64,000 bases of DNA from Shewanella mangrovi (GTDB lineage: Bacteria; Pseudomonadota; Gammaproteobacteria; Enterobacterales; Shewanellaceae), in NCBI RefSeq assembly GCF_000753795.1, contig NZ_JPEO01000014.1:27858-91857 (forward strand), given 5' to 3'. A program made the position numbers and the translations under genes. The notes under the pieces were generated by a model. That model was not told the origin of the DNA. It was given only the letters and a program-made list of their open reading frames with translations, and ran no database searches. Positions 24,903-32,644 of this stretch are shown one piece after another (the stretch's first letter is position 1; each line of letters opens with the position of its first letter).

Positions 24903-25449
24903 ACCAATTGAAATTAATTACTTAAAAGATAAGGCATGGCAAATCCTTGGCGAAAAAGGATAATGCTTAACGTCGATAACCGCGTAATTTCTACACAAAG
25001 CCATCAATACGATATTGCACTCCACATGAGATAAACTGCTTTCATACATCAATATCTCAAGCCGAAAAACAGCAATACCTAACATCTATGAAATCTTATA
25101 GGTAAATTGGCAATGCAAAAAACAGAATGGTTTAAACAATTAAATGCAACAGTTAGCCATTGAATGAAAAATATTTGTTAAAACTTAATCAGTTAATACG
25201 CACTCATTTACTACCAAACTTAATATCAATGCTTAAAAAAGGTGTTTGAGATCACATTTTTTTGGGATTAAGATATTTACACCGAATACCTGCCAATATT
25301 CCAAATGGCCCGTAACAATAGCGCAAAGCTATTTTAAATAAGATCTTCAATCATCGAATATCAATTACGGGAATTGCAGTGCACCGATGGATATCGGCAA
25401 ACCTAACATTAATTTTGTCGCGCTTTGCGCCCATCAAAGGAATGAAGTT

Positions 25450-27141
25450 ATGACTACCAATTCATATGACTACATCATCGTCGGCGCCGGCTCTGCCGGA
25501 TGTGTTATTGCATACAACCTATTAACCCGTAAAAAAGGCACAGTGCTGCTGCTGGAAGCTGGCGGTAACGACAATAACCTGTTCATTAAAGCCCCAGGCG
25601 GCATGGCCTTGGTAATCCCTAAAAAATCTTGGCCTTACATGGCTGAACCAGAACCTTACACCCAAAACCGCAACATGGATGTGCTGCAAGGTCGCGTACT
25701 GGGTGGCGGTTCATCCATCAACGGTATGGTGTATGTGCGCGGTCAACGCTCTGACTACGATGCATGGGAAAACGAATTCGGCGCAGCAGGCTGGAACGGC
25801 GACACCATGCTGCACTACTTCAAAAAAGCCGAAAACAATGAAGCGATGGCTGACGAATACCACGGCAACAAAGGCCAACTGTTCGTGTCTGAAAACCGCT
25901 ATCGTCACCCAATGAGTGATGCGTTCGTGCGCGCTGGCCAACAAGCCGGTTATGACTACATCGTTGACCACAACGGTGCCCGTATGGAAGGTGTTGGTTT
26001 CTATCAAACCACTACGCACAACGGTGAACGTGCATCAACAGCCCGCACTTATCTGAAACAAGTGCGCGATGATAAAAACCTGACCCTTGAGCTCAACGCC
26101 ATGGTGTCACGGGTAGAAATTGAAAATGGCCGCGCTACCGGCGTGACTTACAAAGTGCACGGCAAAGAGATTACCGCCACAGCCAAACAAGAAGTGATTG
26201 TCTCCGCTGGTGCGATTGGTTCTGCCAAAGTGCTGCAACTGTCAGGTGTTGGCCCAGCCGATGTACTGAAACGTGCTGGCGTAAAACAAAAACTGGAACT
26301 GCCAGTCGGCAAAAACTTCCACGACCACTTGCACATGTCAGTCAACGCCACCATCAAAGAACCTATCTCTTTGTACGGCCAAGACAAAGGTTTGAAAGCG
26401 CTCGGCCACGGTATCGAATGGGTATTTAGCCGCTCAGGTGTGTTGACCTCACCTATTTTGGAAGCATTTGCCTTTATCGACAGTACCGGCTCAGGCAAAC
26501 CTGATGTGCAGTTCCACTTCCTGCCAATTCTTGATACTTGGGATGACCCAGATTTGAACCAAAAAGGTCGTACCCACGGTGTAACCATTAAAACCGGTCA
26601 CCTACAACCAAAATCACGTGGTGAAGTGGAAATTCGCTCCGCCAATCCAGAAGAGTTGCCACGTATTCGTGCCGCTTATTTGGAAAAAGAGGAAGACGTT
26701 CAAGGCCAAATCCGCGCCACCAAACTGGCACTGAAATTCTTTGAACAACCCGCACTGAAAGAACACGTGGTTGAAGTATTTAACCCAACCTGTAGCGCCG
26801 ATGACGATGCCGCCATCGAAGAATATGTACGCCGCGTATCACGCACTGTGTATCACCCAGTCGGTACTTGCCGTATCGGCCAAGACCCAGCCACTTCAGT
26901 GGTTGACCCAGAGCTGCGCGTACACGGCATTAAAGGCTTACGTGTAGCTGACTCTTCGGTAATGCCACACATTCCAAGTGGTAACACCAACGCCCCAACC
27001 ATCGCCATTGCTGAAAAAGCCAGTGACTTGATTTGTGGTGTGAAAGACCCACTTGGCAGCCAAACGCTGGCTGCAAAAGCTAAAACAGCCAAACCTGCCG
27101 CCAAAGCGCGCGAAGCCGAAGCTGAATTAGCAGTGAAATAA
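25450..27141 (+). CDS. GMC family flavin oxidoreductase (choline/alcohol dehydrogenase-like)
   Basis: 563 residues, FAD-dependent. 'DYIIVGAGSAGCVIAYNLL' is the dinucleotide-binding loop. 'GRVLGGGSSINGMVYVRG' and 'IVSAGAIGSAKVLQLSGVGP' are the two GMC signatures. 'YHPVGTCRIG' carries the catalytic His, and 'PSGNTNAPTIAIAEKASDLI' closes the active site. It oxidises a primary alcohol to an aldehyde; choline, polyethylene glycol and aliphatic alcohols are family substrates, and none can be chosen here. After the fold ends, an unusual Ala/Lys-rich tail of about 25 residues follows. AAGGA precedes ATG 25450. The aldehyde dehydrogenase gene begins 27 bases later and would take the product to the acid. 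Confidence 0.92.
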   Translation: MTTNSYDYIIVGAGSAGCVIAYNLLTRKKGTVLLLEAGGNDNNLFIKAPGGMALVIPKKSWPYMAEPEPYTQNRNMDVLQGRVLGGGSSINGMVYVRGQRSDYDAWENEFGAAGWNGDTMLHYFKKAENNEAMADEYHGNKGQLFVSENRYRHPMSDAFVRAGQQAGYDYIVDHNGARMEGVGFYQTTTHNGERASTARTYLKQVRDDKNLTLELNAMVSRVEIENGRATGVTYKVHGKEITATAKQEVIVSAGAIGSAKVLQLSGVGPADVLKRAGVKQKLELPVGKNFHDHLHMSVNATIKEPISLYGQDKGLKALGHGIEWVFSRSGVLTSPILEAFAFIDSTGSGKPDVQFHFLPILDTWDDPDLNQKGRTHGVTIKTGHLQPKSRGEVEIRSANPEELPRIRAAYLEKEEDVQGQIRATKLALKFFEQPALKEHVVEVFNPTCSADDDAAIEEYVRRVSRTVYHPVGTCRIGQDPATSVVDPELRVHGIKGLRVADSSVMPHIPSGNTNAPTIAIAEKASDLICGVKDPLGSQTLAAKAKTAKPAAKAREAEAELAVK

Positions 27142-27168
27142 ATTTTTAGACGATAAGGACATTTTATT

Positions 27169-28659
27169 ATGGCTACTGTAGAGCTACTTCCTGAAGTCAA
27201 AGCGTTTCTTGCGCGTCAACAAGGTCACTTCATCAATGGTAAAGCTGTGCCTGGCTCAGCCACCGACCGTGAAGAGATCCGCAACCCTGCTAACGGTGAA
27301 CTGGTTAGCACCGTTGCCCGTGCAACGCCTGAAGAAGTAGAGCAAGCAATTGCCTCTGCGCACGCTGCCTTCAAAGGTGAATGGGCGGAAACTACCCCAG
27401 CACAAAAAGAACGTATTTTGCTGCGTTTTGCTGACTTGATTGAACAACATGGCGAAGAGATTGCACAGCTAGAAACCCTGCAATCTGGCAAATTGCTGTC
27501 GCTGTCACGCATGATTGAGGTGGGTTGGGCGGCAAAATTCCTGCGTTACTACGCTGGTTGGGCGACCAAAATTGCAGGCCAAACCCTGACACCATCGGTG
27601 CCATCCGCCAATGGCGAAAAATACACTGCCATGACCCTGCGCGAACCTTTGGGCGTGGTATTCGGTATCATTCCGTGGAACTTCCCAGTAATGATCCCTA
27701 TCTGGAAACTGGGCGCAGCCTTAGCCACCGGTAACACCGCGTTGCTGAAATCTGCCTCACCGACCCCATTCTCGCTGCTGCGCGTAGCTGAATTGGGTAA
27801 AGAAGCGGGTTTGCCAGACGGTGTATTGAACGTGATTAACGGCCCCGGCCGTTTGGGCGACCAAATCATTCCTGACGACCGTATCGCCAAAGTGTCACTG
27901 ACAGGCTCCGTTCGCACTGGCCACATCATTGCCGATGCCGCCATGAAAGCAAACTTGAAACACGTAACACTGGAACTCGGTGGTAAAAACGCCGCAGGCT
28001 TCCTGCCCGATATGAGCGTGGAAGAGATCGTCAACGGCATGTTTGAAGCAGGCTTTATGCACACCGGCCAAATCTGTGCTTCAGCTGAACGTTTCCTCGT
28101 GCACACCAGCCAAATCGATGCGGTTGAAGCCGCCATTCGTGAACGCTTAGAAGGCATTGAAGCTGGCGATCCAATGGATGAAAACGCGCAATTCGGCCCC
28201 GTAGCGACCGAAGGTCAATACAAGAAAGTGATTGAAGCGTTTGAAACTGCCAGCGCCCAAGGCGACCGCTTTGTGGTTGGCGGTGAAACCTACGACCGCC
28301 CAGGCTTCTACGTCAAACCTACCGTGATCCGTCCAAAATCATTGGAAAACGCCTCATGGCGTGAAGAAGTGTTCGGCCCAGTAGCCACCCTGGCTACTTA
28401 CGACACCGAAGAAGAACTTATTCGCGAAATGAACGACACTCCTTATGGCTTAACCGCATCCATTTGGACTCACGATTTGTCCAAAGCCCTGCGCTTAGTG
28501 CCACAAGTGGAAGCCGGTACTGTGTGGGTGAACATGCACACCATCGTTGATCCAAGCGTACCATTCGGCGGCGCCAAAGGTTCAGGTATCGGCCGTGAAT
28601 ACGGCGCAGCCTTTATCGAAGACTACACCGAGCTGAAATCAGTGATGATCCGTTATTAA
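27169..28659 (+). CDS. NAD(P)-dependent aldehyde dehydrogenase
   Basis: 496 residues, normal length for the ALDH superfamily. 'GIIPWNFPVMIPIWKLGAALATGNTALLK' binds the cofactor, 'SLTGSVRTG' is the Rossmann turn, the general base is Glu269 (LELGGKN) and the nucleophile is Cys303 (HTGQICAS). 'EEVFGPV' and 'PFGGAKGSGIGREYG' close the site. Sequence style is near phenylacetaldehyde and betaine-aldehyde dehydrogenases, but the operon partner (GMC oxidase) argues for the aldehyde made by that enzyme. Both genes by eye favour CTG, GGT, CGT and AAA codons, as in well-expressed genes. A terminator follows. Confidence 0.93.
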   Translation: MATVELLPEVKAFLARQQGHFINGKAVPGSATDREEIRNPANGELVSTVARATPEEVEQAIASAHAAFKGEWAETTPAQKERILLRFADLIEQHGEEIAQLETLQSGKLLSLSRMIEVGWAAKFLRYYAGWATKIAGQTLTPSVPSANGEKYTAMTLREPLGVVFGIIPWNFPVMIPIWKLGAALATGNTALLKSASPTPFSLLRVAELGKEAGLPDGVLNVINGPGRLGDQIIPDDRIAKVSLTGSVRTGHIIADAAMKANLKHVTLELGGKNAAGFLPDMSVEEIVNGMFEAGFMHTGQICASAERFLVHTSQIDAVEAAIRERLEGIEAGDPMDENAQFGPVATEGQYKKVIEAFETASAQGDRFVVGGETYDRPGFYVKPTVIRPKSLENASWREEVFGPVATLATYDTEEELIREMNDTPYGLTASIWTHDLSKALRLVPQVEAGTVWVNMHTIVDPSVPFGGAKGSGIGREYGAAFIEDYTELKSVMIRY

Positions 28660-28689
28660 TCGCCCACGCGATTACATCTCTCAAACAGC

Positions 28690-28726
28690 AAAAAGCGCTT
28701 TGGACCTTCACCCAAAGCGCTTTTTT
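28690..28726. terminator. Bidirectional terminator
   Basis: AAAAAGCGCTTTGG (28690-28703) pairs with CCAAAGCGCTTTTTT (28712-28726), between the ALDH gene and the convergent lipoprotein gene. Confidence 0.92.
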
Positions 28727-28753
28727 ATTCTTTGCTGCGGCCAAACTGAGAAC

Positions 28754-29284
28754 TTAGTTCCAGCCAGTCAAGGTGATGTTGCCATCACCCGCGTATTCAA
28801 ACGCCAGATTCACTAAACCACCACTATTATTCATTGCCACCAGACCATCACAGTCGGCATCAGCACTGCAGTTAAATGGTTGCCCTAAGAAATAGTAAAC
28901 ATCACCTTGCTTGGTAATCGTTGACGCCATCATTTCAACCAAATCGTACGGATAAGCAGTGCCAACGGCATCTTCAACATCAGAGACAACATTAACCAAC
29001 TCATATGACATTGATGAACCATCCGCTGGCGGATTTTTGATAGTGGTGACATCCACCGTTAACTCGTAACTGTGCCCCCAAACAAATTCAAACCCCGCAA
29101 TGGCATCATAGAAATACGTTGGAGAACTGGTATTTGCAGCCAGTAAGCAAAGTTGTTGAGATGTAGCCACACATGGCTGCTTATATGACAAAAACTTGAG
29201 GGTTTGTTGGGTTGTATCATCTGAATCGCTACTGCATGACATTGTTAAGGCCGCCAGTAACAAAATGAGCATCCGTTGGAGCAT
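28754..29284 (-). CDS. Hypothetical lipoprotein
   Basis: 176 residues with a lipoprotein signal ending in LTMSC-SSDSDD. The mature part has paired cysteines (QPCVATSQQLC and FNCSADADC) that may form disulfides, and is strand-rich at the end (LVNLAFEYAGDGNITLTGWN). Family not recognised. AAGGA lies six bases before the first ATG, at 29284, so I keep that start although a second in-frame ATG follows four codons later. Acidic residues after the lipid Cys suggest either membrane; sorting cannot be predicted safely. Confidence 0.65.
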   Translation of the reverse strand: MLQRMLILLLAALTMSCSSDSDDTTQQTLKFLSYKQPCVATSQQLCLLAANTSSPTYFYDAIAGFEFVWGHSYELTVDVTTIKNPPADGSSMSYELVNVVSDVEDAVGTAYPYDLVEMMASTITKQGDVYYFLGQPFNCSADADCDGLVAMNNSGGLVNLAFEYAGDGNITLTGWN

Positions 29285-29621
29285 AATATGTCCTTATATA
29301 TTTATTCCGTAAATGACGAATCCAGCCATATCCTATTTCGTCAACTCCCTTACAACATTAACAACTTAGCAACAAAACGACATCTCTGCAACAAGGATTG
29401 TTCAAAGTGCGTACTGGTCGCAAAAACGCAACCGCTATCGACAAACTTGCGGATGTAATCCCGGCTAAAGGGCTACCAACGACAGCATCAAATTGCAGAT
29501 AGCGCCACATTGGCACCTCTTAACGAAAAGTTAAGCAATCATCGCCACAGTCAATAACACCATCAGAGTTCATTCTGCTCTTTACCAGCGTGAAGTGAAG
29601 CGCAATGCAGGAGATATGCCC
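29285..29621. other. Gene-free divergent region
   Basis: Holds the promoters of the lipoprotein gene (minus) and the COG4705 gene (plus). A 56-codon plus-strand frame from ATG 29288 has a GGAG upstream, but it lies across the lipoprotein gene's promoter and looks like chance. Nothing else is recognisable. Confidence 0.4.
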
Positions 29622-30374
29622 ATGACGACTCAGCAAGCCCTTGTAAAAGTCCCTGCCGTGACCTTAGGTTTCTGGCTGATAAAAGTGCTCGCCACCACGC
29701 TTGGAGAAACTGGCGGAGATGCCGTCTCAATGTCGATGAATCTTGGCTATCTCGTCAGCAGTGCTATTTTCCTGATGGTATTTGTCGCAGCCGTATATTG
29801 GCAGATCCGTGCTGCCGAGTTTCAAGCAACGCGCTATTGGATTGCCATTATAGCCTCAACAACCGTCGGCACCACCATTGCCGATTTTTGTACCCGTTCA
29901 CTCGGCATTGGTTACGCCGGAGGTAGCGCGCTACTGCTGACATTATTGGCAGTTTCAATACTGGCCTGGTATTTCACCTTAGGCAGGGTTGATGTTGGCT
30001 CGGTGAACACTCCTAGTGCTGAAACCTTCTATTGGGTCACCATTATGATGTCGCAAACCTTGGGGACCGCGCTAGGCGATTGGGTAGCCGATACAGAGGG
30101 GCTTGGCTATCTTGCGGCGGCAGAAATTTTCGGTGGCTTAATGTTGCTGTTGCTAGCGCTGTATAAATTCACTGCAGTGTCACGCACGCTATTATTTTGG
30201 GCTGCTTTTGTCTTAACCCGACCATTAGGTGCCGTGGTGGGTGATTGGCTCGACAAGCCGATTGCCAATGGCGGTCTCGACTTAAGCCGTTATGGCGCAA
30301 GCATCACGCTTATCAGCGCCATCGTGGTGCTATTAGTACTATTACCGCAACGCGCGGCGGTACGCGCTCACTGA
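29622..30374 (+). CDS. COG4705-type multi-pass membrane protein with four internal repeats
   Basis: 250 residues, almost entirely hydrophobic helices, about eight membrane spans. A unit of two helices is repeated four times, each entered by a similar polar motif: 'TTLGETGGDAVS', 'TTVGTTIADFCTRSLGIGYAGG', 'QTLGTALGDWVADTEGLGYLAA' and 'RPLGAVVGDWLDKPIANGG'. This matches the uncharacterised membrane-anchored protein family COG4705, whose function is unknown. The repeated acidic residue in each unit could line a transport path. AGGAG lies eight bases before ATG 29622; the frame is open from 29595. Confidence 0.8.
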   Translation: MTTQQALVKVPAVTLGFWLIKVLATTLGETGGDAVSMSMNLGYLVSSAIFLMVFVAAVYWQIRAAEFQATRYWIAIIASTTVGTTIADFCTRSLGIGYAGGSALLLTLLAVSILAWYFTLGRVDVGSVNTPSAETFYWVTIMMSQTLGTALGDWVADTEGLGYLAAAEIFGGLMLLLLALYKFTAVSRTLLFWAAFVLTRPLGAVVGDWLDKPIANGGLDLSRYGASITLISAIVVLLVLLPQRAAVRAH

Positions 30375-30430
30375 TTATGCTTTATGTTCCATATCACTTT
30401 CGCAGTGTATGAATGATTGAGGTAGTTAAT

Positions 30431-30551
30431 CACCTGCGGTGGGCAATGCACATACAGTTCAGTGGCACGCTGTGGATACATCCCTGTAAGCTCGACGCCA
30501 GCATCCATGCTGGCGACGGCCACTGCCCCGTATGTGCTGGGAATTTAGGTG
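30431..30551. repeat. Long multi-stem palindromic element
   Basis: Four nested or adjacent perfect stems lie in 121 bases: CACCT 30431-30435 with AGGTG 30547-30551; GCACATAC 30448-30455 with GTATGTGC 30530-30537; CAGTGGC 30460-30466 with GCCACTG 30519-30525; and a tip hairpin GCCAGCAT 30497-30504 with ATGCTGGC 30507-30514. It lies between two genes and encodes nothing. From memory, similar 'AGCTTACAGGGATGTATCC'-like units recur in Shewanella genomes, so a dispersed repeat is likely. No second copy is in this window. Confidence 0.6.
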
Positions 30552-30702
30552 CAATCCTGTGAGTACAGAGTGGTCTAGTTTTCTCAGGCCTTAACACAGC
30601 CAAACATTGTTATTTCCTCGTAACCACTTTCTAGAAAACTTCTTAAAATAGCTGATTAATTCCCTCGGCAATACGCCTCAATGTTCCAAATGAGGTAGGA
30701 GC

Positions 30703-31287
30703 TTAGCCGCTGTACTCATGCACGAGGGAGTTTCTGATGTGACGCCCTGTATGAAGATGACGTTCAGCAATCCGCATAGACTTCATTTCTTCGAGTACTT
30801 CAATTTCAGATGGCTCTGGAACAGGAATTTCAACGCCCTCTTTCAAGCTTTCACTCTTCATTAATTCTGAAATTTTCCGATGCTCTACCCTACTAATAGC
30901 GATGTTTCTAGACGATTCATAACCTTCATCTGTAATCCACCCTTGTTCAAGAGCTATATTCATGTAGTGTTCTAGTCGTCTAGGTTTCTTTTCAAAATTA
31001 ATGTTGCCTCGTTCTTGCTCAAACTTCATTTTCAATGCTTGCTCAAGTGCACTGTATGCAATTGTCTCCGCTGATTGATGCAACCTGTACGAGAAATAAG
31101 TAAACAATGCGATATTCTTTGCATTCTCGAACAATTGTTTCACTTCAATTGGAGTATTTGCATTCAATGAGATTTCAGACAATTTCAAATGCCATTCTTT
31201 AATGTCATAGTGTTTATTCCTAGGATCCACACTAAATATTTCTTCAAGTGGTTTTAGTGAATCAATCTCATTTAAATGTTCATCCAT
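30703..31287 (-). CDS. HEPN-like protein (RX4H motif)
   Basis: 194 residues, all-helical and acidic. Near the C-terminus 'RHIRNSLVHEYSG' contains R-N-x3-H (Rx4H), the signature of HEPN RNases and HEPN-like proteins, at the place expected for the last helix. The middle (FTYFSYRLHQSAETIAYSALEQALK) is also HEPN-like. Many such proteins act in toxin-antitoxin or phage defence, but single HEPN proteins without that role exist. The DNA is visibly more A+T-rich than its surroundings. The HNH gene lies 280 bases upstream on the same strand. No antitoxin-like partner is evident. The start at 31287 has no strong Shine-Dalgarno. Confidence 0.55.
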   Translation of the reverse strand: MDEHLNEIDSLKPLEEIFSVDPRNKHYDIKEWHLKLSEISLNANTPIEVKQLFENAKNIALFTYFSYRLHQSAETIAYSALEQALKMKFEQERGNINFEKKPRRLEHYMNIALEQGWITDEGYESSRNIAISRVEHRKISELMKSESLKEGVEIPVPEPSEIEVLEEMKSMRIAERHLHTGRHIRNSLVHEYSG

Positions 31288-31569
31288 ATAGTATCATCAC
31301 CTATAATTTACTATCGTAAAAAACGAACCATTTATAAATTCATCAATAATTCCATCCATCCCATATCACTTTTCTTCCACTATAGAATTTAGCACCTTTA
31401 ATGAATAAATTTCTTATTCATTTACAAAAACTTGAATAAAATAGCAAACAGATCGAACATCTGAATCATACCAATGCTAACTAGGAATCGCAGCTGACGT
31501 AATACAAAACTTAACTTTAACACCGTAATCACAAAAATTCGCCAAACCAATAATGCCAAATGTTAGCGA

Positions 31570-32238
31570 TCAATTTGAGCGACTTGTTATATTTTTTAAC
31601 GCTGATCTCACTTCCTCGACTGTATAAGGCGGATTTCGTTTGTGCACGACTCGATGACAATTAGGGCACAAGGGGACTAAATCAGCGATTGGATCAATTT
31701 GATAATCAACACCGATTTCAGAAATAGGTGTGATATGGTGTACCTCAACGAGGCCTTCAGCGATTGAACCATAAATGTCCTTCATATTATTTAAACAGCA
31801 TTGACACTTGAAGCCATAATGTTCGAGACAAGCAGCTCGCGCATACCGATTCCGTTCAAATTTATTGACTAAAATTTTGACACATTTTCCTTCCAACAAA
31901 GATGCATTAGTTTCTACTTCAGGTATTACAGCGGAATCTTCATTTACAATAGTTAGCACTCTATCGTGCAACTCAGACTCACTTAAATTATTTAGAGACA
32001 TATGGACCTTTATACGAGATCCCCTCTTATCCGCACCTTTATATCCTGCTCTATGTGGAAAAAAAGCATCGTACTCATCTCTCAGTCTTTTCAATGAGCT
32101 ATCTGGCATACAAAAGAATCGAGAGTAACTAATAAGTAAACTCGTCATATTTTTATTAGGTTCAAGATTTTTATAAGAATCTGGGAATTTTGCCAAATAG
32201 TAGGCAACAACATGTGCTTCTTCTGGTATATGAGCCAT
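31570..32238 (-). CDS. HNH endonuclease
   Basis: 222 residues. The C-terminal third is an HNH nuclease: C-x2-C zinc pair (FKCQCC), 'EGLVEVHHITPISEIG' (catalytic His-His), 'DPIADLVPLCPNCHRVVHKRNP' (second C-x2-C and final His). This is the McrA-like, zinc-stabilised form used by restriction and homing-type enzymes. The N-terminal 130 residues contain no domain I recognise and may recognise DNA. A+T-rich composition and isolation from core operons suggest horizontal gain. A modified-DNA restriction role is possible but unproven. Confidence 0.8.
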   Translation of the reverse strand: MAHIPEEAHVVAYYLAKFPDSYKNLEPNKNMTSLLISYSRFFCMPDSSLKRLRDEYDAFFPHRAGYKGADKRGSRIKVHMSLNNLSESELHDRVLTIVNEDSAVIPEVETNASLLEGKCVKILVNKFERNRYARAACLEHYGFKCQCCLNNMKDIYGSIAEGLVEVHHITPISEIGVDYQIDPIADLVPLCPNCHRVVHKRNPPYTVEEVRSALKNITSRSN

Positions 32239-32644
32239 TGGTTTTTCCTGTTCTATGAATAAAAATATAAGAGTATATTTGACGACATAACGTCATAATT
32301 TCGTGCCGCAGAATGTGCGTTTCCATAAAAAATTTGATTCAATCTAAGCACATATCTGCCTGAACACAATAGAAAAACCAGCAAATGTGTATATCTACAG
32401 ACGAATTGCTAAGCGCTTCTAAAGCCAAAGACAACCAATAGACCTGCAGGCGATTTAGCGCACCACGCTAAAAAAGCCACGCCATGGCCAATCGGCCAAA
32501 AAACAAATCCACCAGCAACACCAACAAACCCAATCTGAAATTGCCAAATTTCACACATAAAAAAACACTCGCAAAAGCGAGTGTTTTTAAACAAAAAGCG
32601 TAATGAACTAACGCAAAATTAGTTCACACTCTTTTCTTCAAGGC
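32239..32644. other. Gene-poor stretch with terminator
   Basis: No convincing gene. The stretch contains TTTAGCG (32454-32460), CACCA, CGCTAAA (32466-32472), and further on the terminator of the M3 peptidase. A 49-codon minus-strand frame (32409-32558) would encode a hydrophobic peptide but has no ribosome site. Confidence 0.4.
32561..32588 (-). terminator. Terminator of the second M3 peptidase gene
   Basis: AAAAACACTCGC (32561-32572), loop AAAA, GCGAGTGTTTTT (32577-32588), a perfect stem 57 bases past the stop codon. Confidence 0.9.

Larger units (their letters stand above)
24424..25449. other. Long A+T-rich region upstream of the GMC-ALDH pair
   Basis: A kilobase with no gene of normal size. 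It holds a perfect 13-bp inverted repeat (24513-24525 with 24532-24544, six-base spacer), a possible 59-codon membrane-protein frame (24723-24902), and weak hairpins ATCCTT/AAGGAT (24943-24961) and AATAGC/GCTATT (25317-25333). Much of it is probably a long regulatory leader for the oxidoreductase operon. No regulator gene flanks the operon. Confidence 0.5.

Noticed and set aside
25243..25262. Possible CRP site before the GMC gene (TTTGAGATCACATTT)
   Set aside because: Only one half-site (TCACA) matches; the other half at N6 spacing reads GGTGT.
29288..29458. 56-codon plus-strand frame with GGAG upstream
   Set aside because: It overlaps the necessary promoter and leader of the divergent lipoprotein gene, and its sequence resembles no family I know.
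30530..30570. Cobalamin-riboswitch-like GGAA...GGTGCAA-TCC
   Set aside because: The downstream core expected for that riboswitch is absent and no B12-related gene follows; the bases are part of the outer stem of the palindromic element.
32409..32558. 49-codon hydrophobic minus-strand frame
   Set aside because: No ribosome site; it begins just after the T-run of a terminator and probably reflects base composition or a gene remnant.
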